DNA from: Grammothele lineata
Lineage: Eukaryota > Basidiomycota > Agaricomycetes > Polyporales > Polyporaceae
Reading direction: 5' to 3'
Assembly: GCA_002150815.3 (NCBI GenBank)
Contig: NDFF03000040.1
Location: 248,001-312,000, forward strand
Length of the DNA: 64,000 nt
Numbering within the stretch: the first letter of the stretch is position 1; every line of letters starts with the position of its first letter. Of the stretch, positions 22,857-33,649 are shown piece by piece. Both the position numbers and the translations under genes were made by a program. The notes under the pieces are model-generated. The model was not told the DNA's origin and made no database searches. It saw only the letters and a program-made list of their open reading frames with translations.

Positions 22857-25341
22857 GTACCGTATTCTTCGCGAGACTATCATGGATCGCTGTCAACAGG
22901 GCTTTTGTATAGGCACCTAAGGGACGAAACCCGAATCCCAGTGGCTTGGGTAGGGCGATCATTAACCGAAAATCGAAGGACGCACGCACTGCTCAGGAGA
23001 CCGGTCTGGTGTGTATACATGGCTTAATGTCTCTCACTAAAGTTCTCACCAAGATCTTGCGCATTGCATCCACTCCCCTTGAAGTTCACCACAGACTACG
23101 ATTCCAACCGCCTACAATCTATAACCCAAGAACGGGATCTTGACGAATTTCTAAGTACTGCGACGCTTGCGGGAACAAACTTCACCGCAGGTTCGCGCTT
23201 CTCTCGTTACTATCGCTTGCATAGGTCGAACATCCTTTTCAGAACGTCGTAATGTCAAAATCATTGCCGCGGCCGGGAATTCTCAGCACAATCCCTACCT
23301 GCTAACTGAAGAGGAGGAAAAGAGCACCTTGCGTAAGCATAAAGAGAATAAACAGCGCCTGCGAGTGCCCCGGAGACCACCTTGGACGAAGGCCATGACC
23401 ACGGCTCAGTTGGATCGACAAGAGAAAGATGCGTTCTTGGAGTGGAGGAGAGGTCTTGCCGAGTACGTCGCATTCTACTTGAATCTTGCAAGTGACAGAG
23501 CTCTTAGCATCCTTTGCATGAGATAGACTTCAGGATCGCGACCACTTTCTACTTACGCCTTTCGAGCGCAACATTGAAGTCTGGCGTCAGCTCTGGCGTG
23601 TGCTGGAGAGATCACATCTCGTCGTGCAGATAGTCGATGCACGCAATCCCCTGCGGTTTAGGTGCGAAGACTTGGAGGCATACGTGCAAGATGTTGAGGG
23701 AGCGGAGGGGGAGGCGGGAACGGGAATGGGAAAGCGACGGAGCCTGCTGCTCATCAACAAAGCGGACCTTCTGACTGCTAGGCAGAGGTGCGTTCCCATA
23801 CTATTCTCTATCTCTGCGCATGAATGGATACGGATACTATGGTATTTAGGAAGCTTTGGGCGGATTATTTCGACGAACAAAACGTCAACTACGCTTTTTT
23901 CTCTGCCGCGAATGCGGCTGCGCTGCAGGACGCTCGGAGAGAGGCAGCAGAAGTGGAAGCTCGCTTGCAAGAGCACGAAGCTCTGGCATCGACATCCGTT
24001 CACGACGTTCCCAGTAACGGTCATATCGAAGGACAGTTGCCCCCACGTGTAGCGGACGGGGACATGGAATCTGGGGACGCAGAGTCTGACAGTAGCGAGA
24101 AATCCCAAGATTTGTCTGACGAAGAATACTCCGATGAGGATTCAGAGGATCGAGGCACGTTCCTGCCCATCGACCAGGAGTCGGACGTTCAAGATCCAAG
24201 GATAAGGGTGCTTTCTGTCCTGGAGTTAGAGGATCTTTTTGTGAGAAGCGCGCCCGATCTTTCCAGTACGTTTGATCGCACAATACTCTCGTCGTTCGCT
24301 GATAGCACTATGCAGTATTTACGGACTCCTCGGGCCCGTGTCCATCAAAGCTTGTGATAGGCCTTGTTGGATACCCAAACGTCGGAAAGTCCAGTACCAT
24401 CAACGCGCTCATCGGCGAGAAGAAAGTTAGCGTGTCGTCGACCCCCGGCAAGACGAAGCACTTCCAGACAATCCATCTATCGCCGTCGCTTGTCCTCTGC
24501 GACTGTCCCGGTCTCGTATTTCCTCAATTTGCCACCACGAAGGCGGACCTCGTCTGCGACGGTGTTCTACCCATCGATCAGATGAGAGAATACACCGGCC
24601 CCACTACGTTAGTGGTGAAACGTATTCCTAAAGAGGTACTCGAAGGAGTGTACGGTCTATCCATTCGGTCCAAGGGTGTTGAAGAGGGGGGTGATGGGAA
24701 GATTACTGGCACTGATCTATTGGTTGCATACGCTAGTACGTCCTTCTCTATGTCACTAAAACGCTTTCTCACCTGCTCTGGATACGTCAGTTGCCAGAGG
24801 CTTCACACGTTCTGGACAAGGCAATCCAGACGAAGCTCGTGCCGCGCGGTACGTCCTAAAAGATTACGTGAATGCCAAGCTCCTCTTCTGTCACCCGCCA
24901 CCGGGAACTTCGGAAGACGAATTCAACGAGCGGACCCGGGAGATTGCCTTGCTCCGCGCGATGGGCAAGAAGAGAGCCCCGACTACCCGAGTCACTAAGA
25001 ACGCTGATACATTTATCGCTCCTGCCGCCTCCAATGGGTCTGTTCCGACTACCAATCAGTCCAACAAAAGCAGCAGACTAGATCAAGACTTTTTTGCCAG
25101 CAACAATGCACTCTCGTCCCGTCCATTTGTTCAAGGCGCGAGGGGCCAAGGGAAGGAGTTCTCTCGCTCGCAATTGTATCCCCATCAAAATATTATCGCG
25201 GACGACGGTACGGTGTTGACTGGACGTAGGGCGAGGGTTGCGGCGGTCATGGCTGCAGGCGGAGATGCAGCGCCTGGTAAGAAGCATCACAAGAAGATGA
25301 AGAGGGTGAAACAGAGGAGCGGGAAGGGGTATGATGACTGA
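22854..25341 (+). CDS. LSG1: Large ribosomal subunit export GTPase Lsg1
   Basis: A cytoplasmic circularly permuted GTPase that releases Nmd3 from late 60S subunits. Conserved blocks are SGLGRAIINRKSKDARTAQETGL, SITQERDLDEFLSTATLAGTNFTAERRNV, PYLLTEEEE, RRPPWTKAMT, LTPFERNIEVWRQLWRVLERS and VQIVDARNPLRF. The G motifs are in permuted order: NKADLL first, then GYPNVGKSSTINALIG and DCPGLVFP. An acidic insert (SDSSEKSQDLSDEEYSDEDSE) precedes the P-loop. The tail is basic (GKKHHKKMKRVKQRSGKG). The first conserved exon begins at 22913 behind an acceptor and has an in-frame TAG just upstream but no ATG. I therefore place the start at an isolated ATG at 22854-22856, spliced over a 56-base intron to give MAPKGRNPN. 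Other introns are read at about 23011-23089, 23200-23242, 23463-23526, 23788-23850, 24269-24315 and 24735-24790. Confidence 0.87.
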
Positions 25342-25595
25342 CGCACGCTCTGTATTGACTTATCATCCACTGTAGCTCTAGACTCTCTCATTCGCGCTGC
25401 ACGATGTATCCTCACTGTCCATCTTAAGAGGCATGTACGAGTCCTTTTGCGGACCTTGACACACGTGATCGCGAAGACCGCAACGCGTGCACGCCACTAA
25501 CGTTACTTTTGAATCAATCCGTCCTATCCTCTCTGAGATCAAGACTTCCTCATCTACAGGCCGTCCGTGTCTGGCTCTTCACCTGTACTCTCACT

Positions 25596-27674
25596 ATGCC
25601 TGCCTCCGTGTCTCATACTGACGCTGAAGTTCGTCCCGGTTCCATTCTCGTCGAAGAATTGCAACACAAAACACCCTCTTGCCCAATTGTGTCGCCTAGT
25701 ATATGCGCCAAATTTGTGACAACTACTAGATCGGGCCTCAGAGAGAGTGAGTCCCGCGGGGACGGTTACAATATGCGCATATACTGACGTTACACCAGCC
25801 CTTCTACTCAGTGTCGATAAGCCACTCTCCATTGGAAGAAGTCCTGCATGGTGAGCGTTTCGATGCACTTTTATTACTGCTCCGTTCACGTCTCGCAGTT
25901 CGTATGTGATTCCCGACGCGGTAGTGTCGGGCATCCATTGCAAACTATATGCGTGAGTCCTGTCGATGAGTCTTCAGCGCGATTCCTCCATTGCCATGCC
26001 ACGTGCAGAGTGCGCTCGAGCAATGGAGGCGTCATAGTGTCTTGTCAGGCGAGTTGAGAACTCAGCAGTATCGTCTATTTACTAACCCGTTTTCAGGACT
26101 ATTCGACCAACGGGGTCATCCTCAACGGCCATAGAATCCGGAAAACGTCAATCCTGTTGATGGATACAGACGTCTTCGAGATCCCTTCTTCTCAGAGTAA
26201 GTCAAACACCCTATGGTCTTTAATCGCGGCGCTGAGATAGGACCAGGGTTTGAATGTACGATCTTGCATCAGGAGCCAGAGGCGAAACGCCATCTATTCG
26301 ATCCCACTCCACCGAGACAGCCGTCTATTCAAACAAAGGTGCTAATTCTTCGTGATATATATTATATACTAAGCTTTACCAATGAGATCTCAGTCTATCG
26401 ATCGTTACATAGTCATGTCGCACAGCTTGGGAAGCGGAAGCTTCGCTATGGTCCATCTCGCTATGGATACGTCTGCATTCAAGCAAGTTGCATGTAAGTG
26501 CATTAAGCGCAAGCCAGGTGACAAGATAGAGAAAATCAAGAAAGAAGTAGACATCCTGCTGAATTTGTCTCATGTACGTGAAATGGTATCGTATGCTCAC
26601 GCTTCTATGCACACAACTCATGTCTTCACAGCCAAATATCAATACAGTTCGTGCAGCAACGAACGACGAAAACTTTCTGTACGCACCACGCCTCCATTCG
26701 ATGTGTCATGCTGACTCTGGAGCCTATTAGTTACATATTTCTGGAACTGTGCACTGGCGGCGATCTTTTCTCGTACATCGTCAGTCGTCCGGACTCACAG
26801 CTATGCCAGGCCGAAGCAAAATACATCATGTATCAGCTGTTGAAAGGACTGAAGTATTTGCACGACAGACTGATTTCTCATAGAGGTGCATTTATTGTAA
26901 TTAGCTTAGGCGTATGTATCTGACCGGCGATCTGCTGGTTAGACCTCAAGGTAAGAATCTAGGCTCCATTCTGCTCACGTGCTAAGTAACACATTTCCTC
27001 CAGCCGGAAAACATTCTCCTGCACTCACCGGGTCCATACCCTCGTATCCAGATCGCCGATTTCGGTCTTGCACGGCCAAAGGCATATCAAGAAACATTCA
27101 ATGTCTGTGGCACTGTCTCTTATCTTCCACCCGAAGGCATTCTTGCCCTGGATCACAAGCACCTTGGCTACGTGGGTATGCCGTCCGACTGTTGGAGCGC
27201 GGGTGTGATCATGTACATCATGCTTGCGTACGTGTATTGCACTCTAACATACTAACAGTGTCTGATCTCGCTAACAAATCATGTAGCGGAGCTCATCCCT
27301 TTGACTATGAACCGGTGCCTGGGGAAACCAATCTGTACTCGTATTGCAAGCCTTCCGAACCAGACGAGATCGACTCCCAATACTCTCAAGAGTCATACCG
27401 TGCAGACCAACTGGTAAAGAAGCGGATTGTTCACGGCGAAGTCGAATTTCCCAGTCACGTATGGGATAACCTCATCGAAGGTATGCGACATTGTGTTTGA
27501 TCTTGCTGCTCTTGTTGCTGAGATCTGCGATTAGCTCAAGAGCTCTGTAAGGACCTATTGATCTATGACCCTATAGACCGTGCGACTGCTCGGACAGCTC
27601 TCAAGAGTCCCTGGATCACCGGAGAACTTCTCGACCTGGAGCTTGCCTACCGGTCCAGGATAGGAACTGAATGA
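25596..27674 (+). CDS. FHA-domain Ser/Thr protein kinase of the Chk2/Rad53/Mek1 type
   Basis: A DNA-damage or meiotic checkpoint kinase acting in the nucleus. The FHA domain (about residues 50-160) shows the phosphothreonine-binding residues: LSIGRSPAC, SGIHCKL and YSTNGVILNGHRI. The kinase domain follows with the Gly loop LGSGSFAMVHLA, the lysine in VACKCIK, the hinge LELCTGGDLF, the catalytic loop HRDLKPEN, DFGLARPKAYQETFNVCGT and SDCWSAGVIMYIMLAG. The HRDLK loop is assembled from three exons, the middle one only 8 bases long (26943-26950). About ten introns interrupt the gene, and the stop is the TGA at 27672. There is one FHA domain and no SQ/TQ cluster, so Mek1 or Cds1 fits better than the two-FHA Rad53. 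Which of the two cannot be settled from sequence alone. Confidence 0.88.
26943..26950 (+). other. 8-base micro-exon coding the kinase catalytic loop
   Basis: ACCTCAAG lies between GGTTAG and GTAAGA. With the last base of the previous exon (CATAGAG) it gives His-Arg-Asp-Leu-Lys, then Pro-Glu-Asn from the next exon. This is the invariant catalytic loop, so the exon must be included for activity. Confidence 0.88.
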
Positions 27675-28026
27675 TGTGGCCACATTAAAAGTACGGATGA
27701 CGACTGGCTACTCGGCGACCTCTTCTGGGCTACTGGTTCGACTCTACTATGCTCTGCCGTCAGAATTTGCACACATCAACTCGGGCTTTATATCAGGAGC
27801 ACTGCACATGATACATCATATTGTCTTCGTACATCGATACAGCCATGTAAATTATACATTGATGATACTCCGCCCACTCCATACGTCCTCTCCTTACGCC
27901 TTCAAAAAGTTTGCGTGGACTGCGAGGCCACGCGTTAGTCATGCGTGTAAGAATGGACGAAGAGGAGGTCTGCTCACAGTGGACATGATCCGCGCCAAAG
28001 GTAGACATCTAGCGTGGCGGGACGAG
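27675..28026. other. Intergenic region between convergent genes
   Basis: About 350 bases between the stop codons of the FHA kinase and the S-formylglutathione hydrolase. It is AT-richer in the first half. No feature was recognised. Confidence 0.5.
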
Positions 28027-29300
28027 TCAGTTCATAAGTCCCAGGAAATCATTGAGAGCACGCACGAAATAGTAGCTATGATCGTAGCCGTCTTGGGCCC
28101 GCACGCGGACCTGTACCTCGTCGTAGCCGGCGTCCCGAGCCGCCTTGAGGAAGTTCTCTGGCAAGAGCTGACCGTTTGTGTAGAAGTTGTCCCCGGTGCC
28201 CTGCGCCCACGCTCATGAGCCCGACCTTTCCTTCCACTCACCATGCATAGACAGCTGGACTCACGTAGTCGACGAGGACGTGCACGGGCGCCTTTCCGAG
28301 CTTCTTGACGAGCTCCGTCGCGTCGTACTTGTCCTTGGCCTCCTCGACGCCGCCCTGGAGGTAGCCTGCAAATGCCTTCTGGCCCCAGGGACAGTTGATT
28401 GGGTTCGCAATGGGCGCGAACGCGGAGCAGGATCGGTACTGCTTCACGCCGCTCAGGATGGAGCTCAGGTAGAGCGTGAGCGCGCCGTGCCCGCCCATCG
28501 AATGACCGAAGATGGACTGGCGCGTGAGGTCCTGCAGGGCAGAGGAACGCAGGTTGAGAGAAACAGGGTGTGATGGAGAGCAGGGGACATACAACGGGGA
28601 GCCCTGCGGCCTCGAGCACTTGCGGGAGCTCGAGGGTGACGTGCGTGAGCATGTTGTAGTGCTTCGCCCACTTTGGGGCCGTCGCGTTCACGTAGAAGCC
28701 GGCCCCTGCGTGCGCGCCGCCGCGTCCGGCGTTCAGTATGCGGCTCGAAGACACGGCGCGGGGGCCGAGGGGCGCACGCACCGACACCGAAGTCCCAGCT
28801 GTCCGTCTCGCCTTCGATGCCCGCGCCGCGCGGGGATGTGTCGGGGAAGAGGATCGCGATGCCCTCCTTGGCGGCGGGCCCGAGGAAATTGCCCTTCTGG
28901 GCCCTGCACGTACGCACGCGCGGGGTCAGTGAGACGTCCACGGTCTTCCCCGAAGCTTGGGGGAGACGAGGGGGGAGATAGGAGGAGAAGAATCGGCGCA
29001 CGCGTTGTCCTCGGTGCAAGTGAGACCAGAGAGGTACGTCAGGAGTGGGACCTTCGTGCCGCCCGCGGCGTTCGCGGGGAGGAAGATGTTAAACTGCGCG
29101 TCGAGGCCGCCAAGTGCGGCAGACTATGTGCGCGCGCGACGTTGGTCGCGGCGGGGCGAAGTCGGGGTAATCAGCGCTGCTGCGATGGGCCGCTGGGGAC
29201 CGGGGCATGGAGAGGGGGAGAGTGCGGGGCGCACCTTGAACTTGTACTTGAAGAGGGTGCCGTCGAAGACCTTGTTGGACGAGAGCTGCTCGAGAGACAT
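28027..29300 (-). CDS. S-formylglutathione hydrolase (esterase D)
   Basis: It hydrolyses S-formylglutathione to formate and glutathione in the cytosolic formaldehyde-detoxification pathway. The start MSLEQLSSNKVFDGTLFKYKFK at 29300 is typical. Then come DAQFNIFLPANAAGGTKVPLLTYLSGLTCTEDN, GIAILFPDTSPRG, DSWDFGVGAGFYVNATAPKW and LTHVTLELPQ. The nucleophile Ser is in IFGHSMGGHGAL, the Asp in GTGDNF and the His in GYDHSYYF, so the catalytic triad is complete. Introns are read at about 29236-29118, near 28980-28905, near 28765, at 28580-28535 and at 28248-28185. The protein ends ALNDFLGLMN. Length and order match the family. It is used in fungi that release formaldehyde during methanol or lignin methoxyl metabolism. 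Confidence 0.92.
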
Positions 29301-30343
29301 GGCGAGGGTGTTGACTGGCGTTGGCGTGCGGGGCGGGGACGTGGGGGAGCTGGGCAGGCCGATCGATTGCTCCTGGCACGGCCGCGGGCTCTCTTCTCTC
29401 GGGCTCCTCCTCTGCCCCCGCAGGTCCCGCAGGTCCCACCGTCCCACAGAGAATGACGACAGCGCCCGACCCTGGACCCTGCCCCGTGCCGCGTCTCCCG
29501 CATTCTCCCCCGTCGTCCTCCCCGACAGTGGCCGCGCATTCGGGGCCTATTGAATATGTCTCAATAGAAATCAGACCAGAATCAGACCAGTAGTCGCCTG
29601 CAGACCTCCCGGTAAGAGTCTCTCAACCACCAAGCTTTATTAGTGAGCGCTGGAGCAAAAGTTTGTCTGGAACGGGAAGCATGCCAAGAGCGAAATGATG
29701 ACCTAGTCTGGGAGACGTACGAGACGACGATGTCGTTCAGGTGATTTGTGCGCTGAGCGTATTAGCGCAAGCCAAGTCTTGGCCACATGTCTCCAGCTTC
29801 AAGTTGTGTCATTGAACCGATTATAATACTGCAATCCAAGTACAAACCATTGGGAAACAGTCTCACAGTAGCGTGCGAGAAAAAACAGGAGCCGAGCGAG
29901 GAAGGAAGGCGCTTTGGCCGGGAACAGACACAGGGAACAACAAGCAAAGTAGACAGCAAGACATAGATCATGACGGCGAGTGCACTCACTCCCTGCCCCA
30001 TGGGTCCGGCTGATAACCCCCCCAAAAAAATCCAGCTGGCACGGCTGGAAGTGTAGTGCAGACCGAACATCCACTTGTCACAATCCTCATGCTCCTCCAT
30101 CCGAGGCGCTGAGGCCACGAGGCCTAGGGCAGGAGAGGTCGATCGTTTAGTGGGAATCGCGCGACAGGTCGGGCAGACTGCGCGAAGATCTCAGCAACGG
30201 AGAACGAAAAGGGTAAGGGTATATAGCGTTGAGTATGTCTCGCCGGTTGTATTCAATGCCAGGTAATGATAGGTAATCTCTTCCCGACTGGACCTGAGCA
30301 TAGTTCAATATACCATTACGGTATGTGCAACACGCTACTTGCC
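29301..30343. other. Intergenic region, about 1 kb
   Basis: Upstream of the S-formylglutathione hydrolase. A C7 run followed by seven A's lies near 30018-30030. Two minus-strand open frames at 29762-30118 have a hydrophobic segment but no recognisable family, no clear ATG context and no intron logic. I do not call them genes. Confidence 0.5.
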
Positions 30344-30752
30344 TCATCTTCGCCCACGGCGCCGGATGCGTGTAGGATGTGGGCCACTCGGCCCCATTTG
30401 AAGCAATACAACATGCACAACGCAGTGTCCATGGAAGGACGTTTCGACATCTTTTTGCACCGTTTCGGTGAATTCAGATCTCGTCCTAGAGTTAGCATTC
30501 GAGGGCATGCCACCGCGGACTCGACGGAGCACGAGATGCAGCGTCGACTCCTTCTGAATGTTGTAATCGGAGACCGTGCGACCGTCCTCGAGCTGCTTAC
30601 TGGCGAAGATCAGGCGCTGCTGGCCGGAAGGCAACGGTAACCACTCACCTCTCCTTGTCCTGGATCTTGGCCTTCACGTTGTCGATGGTGTCAGAAGCCT
30701 CCACCTCGAGGATAACGGTCTGGCCGGTGAGTGTCTTGACGAAGATCTGCAT
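30344..30752 (-). pseudogene. Disrupted, divergent ubiquitin gene
   Basis: From the ATG at 30752 the reading is clearly ubiquitin ([20 protein letters not shown]..., then [14 protein letters not shown]). After that Glu the frame meets AGG TGA (stop at 30647-30645). The ubiquitin reading resumes in another frame as [33 protein letters not shown] and finally RRVRGG at about 30509, and runs on for some 50 unrelated residues. Lys11 is replaced by Gln, and one residue is inserted before the terminal RGG. A GTGAGT at the break and an AG at 30600 would allow a 49-base intron that restores frame, but it would delete about 13 residues including the Ile44 surface. I call it a pseudogene or a very divergent ubiquitin-like protein. 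The spliced short form is the alternative. Confidence 0.6.
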
Positions 30753-31020
30753 GGCGAAGGTGTATGCGAGGGGGGTGGTTGTGGTACATAACTGAGATGA
30801 TATAGTTTGTTACCAATTCTTCGCTGGAAGGGTTCGATTTTTGGCTTTGACAGCATAGCTTTGGTCCGCTTATCGCTGCGCGAGAACTATCCACATTTTG
30901 TATAGCATTAGTACTAGCATACAGGCATCATTATACAGGGGTTGTCGTGAGTACCGATACGTCGAGATCTGCTGTGATGGGTATTAAACGTGTCAGTTTC
31001 CTACAATATGTGGTCTTGGT

Positions 31021-33649
31021 TCATGATGCAGCTCTGTCCTCGCCCTTGCCACCAGTCTCCGCGTTTGAAGAGTCTTCAACAATCTGAGACCCGGGTTCCT
31101 GTATACCGCCCAGTGCACTAGTGGCATCCGAGCTCGCGTTTGGGCTCGTCATTTCTGCAGTGCCCTTCTGCAAGCTGTCGGCCATCTCCCCCCGCTCCAT
31201 ATCTTCGCGTTCCCCACTCGTCTCGCGCGCGAGCTGCTCGGGTCGCGACCGTACCTCGGAGGAAAGCTCAGAGGCTGGCGCCGCCGCGGGCGCCTCCTGG
31301 CCTTCCACAACACGCGCGAGGTGGTCCGCAATACCCAGGTAGAATGTCGCGGGCTTGAACTTTATCTCCCGGCCCATGATCTCCGCCCACTTGTAACGCG
31401 CGGTATTGATCCACCCGACGAGGTCGAGGTGGTTCACGCCCTCGAGCGTCCCGAGATACGTACCCTGTACGAGGCGGGCGGTCAGTACAGCAAGGCACGC
31501 AGAGGAAAACCACGCCTGAGGTGGGCCTCACCCATTTTGCGGACTTGAGCGACACTAGACCGTCGTTGGGGCCTTCTTTCTCAAGCACGACAGAGTGTGG
31601 CCACCTGTCCGTCGACATCAGGTTCTGCCTCTGACAATCATCAAGACGCCACAGAAGGTACTGACTTCCATGTGTCGATGAGCCCAGGCTCGTAGACCGC
31701 GCCCCAGCTGAAGTAGTGCACGCCCTCCACATCCGGCGTGCTCTCGTTGAACAGCCGCATATTCTCGACCGTCAGGAACTCGAACGCCGTGCCGTCTCCG
31801 CCGCCGTTGGGAAGTAAGTCGATGAGCGACAGCACTGAGGGGAGACGCTCCCGTCCAACTGTGGCCAGGAAATGGTCGGCAAACGAGGATCCACGATGAG
31901 GCGACGAGATTGTCGTTATCGAGAGGACCTTGAAGGGCCGGTCCGTCAAGTGCGTCGTCAGGTATCTGCAGTCAATGCCGCCCTACGAGCAGTCGGGCGG
32001 GTCAGCTTTGCGACAAAAGATCGCCGAACAAGACCTACCATGCTATGCCCTACGTGCCATCTTCCGAGTCCGCATGAGCACGCCGGCGAAGGTGTAGATG
32101 GAATTACTGACCGATGAGGTGGACCGACCGTCCGGCGTAGACATCTGAGATCTTGTCACAGAGAACCTTCGCCCGTTCAACGGGAGAGCTCGTCGCCGGC
32201 ACCCTCGTTGTTAGAACCTGTCGTCGAGCACACAAGCGGCGTGAGAGATACGATCGTAAATGGGAAAGCGAAGCGGGATGAACAAGGCACACCTCGATCC
32301 CGTTCGCTTCCAGAGCATCCCGAATTCCGCGCCAGTGTTGGACTTGGAGGGGTGCAATAGAAGGCCCGAGCGTAACAGTGTCGAAGCCCATGAGCCCGTG
32401 GCAGAACACTATCGGGTTCTTCGTCGCAACATCTAGATTCAAAGTTTGTTGGGGCGGCCGTGACATGCGCGGAATAGTGAATGGACGTACATTTCTGCCG
32501 GATATGTTCTCGTTCAGCCTCTGCGCTCTCTGCTTGGTCCTCCTCGCTAAGCATCTCATGGACGTTGTCGCGTCCAGCTTCGCCGGCAGGATCATCTGCG
32601 GAGAACCAGTTCTTGAACGAAGGCAGTTGTGGAAACGTGAACGTCTGAGCCGGGGCAGATGTATGTATGCTTCGACTGCGTTCATGTATCGATCGTAAAG
32701 ACTCGAGAGAAGAACTCTGCGGGGGAGAACTGTTGATATGGGCGGGGGCAGGAGAATGAGGCATGGGCAGAGGAAGCGGGGTTGGACTATAAAGCAAGTC
32801 GAGGTCAGACCTGTCGTAAGGAAGTTGTTGAGGGAACGGGTTCTCAAAGGGGTCCGTGTACGCAGTCCGCACGTACGAGGCAGATGAAGGAGCAGAAAGA
32901 CATGCGGTGGGTAACGTGGAGCGGGTGAGGTTGGAGAAGTAGGACGGTCGGTGAAGGGCAGAAGCAGAAGGTGGTAGGCGTGCTGCCTGTGGTCGCGAGG
33001 GCATCCTGAGGTCATCAGAGTTGCTCCGGGAATGGACGATGTGAGGGTCGTCGGAGAAAGCATCGTTGAGAGTCGAGAGCGCAGACAAAGGCGTGGAGGG
33101 TGCTGGTGAGGAAGGACCAGGGGAATCGTACCGGCTCGTGGTTGGTGTAGGAGGACGGGAGCGTACAGGGGAGCCGGGGGCAGAGCTGGCGGGCTTGCCG
33201 GACTGCTTAGCGGAGAACCAGCGGAGGATAGGGAGCACGGGTTGGCTGGCCCGTTTGCGGTTCTGAGCATCAGGTGACGGGTCCGTGGCGGGAGGAGGGG
33301 GGCGATTGAGGTTCATGCTTCCAGAACGCGGGGATTGCGGGGTATGTGCTGGCCGGGAGGGAGAGTAGAGAGGCCTCTGGGCGAGTTTAGGTGAGCCTGC
33401 CGGCACGGAGACGTATGGCGACCGCATGGAAAGCGAAGGTGGCTCGTCGTCGAGGGATATGGTCGCGGGCGGCTGGGGCTGCGGTGGAAGCCCCGTGGAC
33501 GAGGCGGGCTGGGGTGCGGCAAAGGAGAAGAACGTCTGGAGGCGGGTGGACAGGTCCTGGAGGACGTCGCTGTCGTCGTTCGGGGTGTGCTCGCCGTGCT
33601 GAGCATGCTCTGAGCGAGGAGGGCGGCCGCCGCCGAGGGCAGACTGCAT
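31021..33649 (-). CDS. Alpha/beta-hydrolase lipase (triacylglycerol lipase-like) with long disordered N-terminus
   Basis: The start is the ATG at 33649 (MQSALGGGRPPRS). The first about 390 residues are Ser/Pro-rich and disordered, with many SP/TP sites and an acidic end (EEDQAESAEAERE). The hydrolase domain then reads KNPIVFCHGLMGFDTV, the oxyanion region, QHWRGIRDALEANGIEV, VYAGRSVHLIG-HSMGGIDCRYL (nucleophile Ser), VLSITTISSPHRGSSFAD, EGVHYFSWGA, NDGLVSLKSAKWGTYLG and GVNHLDLVGW, where the last His is the probable catalytic His. The GHSMGG motif is split over three exons, the middle one 11 bases. The tail is Ser/Glu-rich and ends KGEDRAAS. It resembles the lipid-droplet or mitochondrial lipases of the Tgl2/LipA type. 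The substrate is not known, and there is no signal peptide, so it is intracellular. Confidence 0.82.
32039..32049 (-). other. 11-base micro-exon coding the lipase nucleophile
   Basis: GGCATAGCATG on the minus strand lies between a CACGTAG acceptor and a GTAGGT donor. With the preceding G and the following GGCGGC it yields Gly-His-Ser-Met-Gly-Gly, the nucleophile elbow. Confidence 0.85.

Noticed and set aside
23727..24450. LSG1 G-motifs in the wrong order, first taken for a rearranged or fused gene
   Set aside because: Circular permutation (NKxD before the P-loop) is the normal order in the Lsg1/YlqF GTPase family.
28512..29456. 314-residue plus-strand frame over the S-formylglutathione hydrolase
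   Set aside because: It is opposite exons with a complete catalytic triad. Its composition is Arg/Gly-rich, as expected of a GC-rich shadow.
29762..30118. Minus-strand open frame with a hydrophobic segment
   Set aside because: It begins at a non-ATG codon, its translation matches no family I know, and it runs through a C7/A7 homopolymer. Treated as intergenic.
32104..33270. 388-residue minus-strand frame in the lipase gene
   Set aside because: It is a frame-shifted copy of the lipase's disordered head that falls into the right frame only at its end. The spliced lipase explains the region better.
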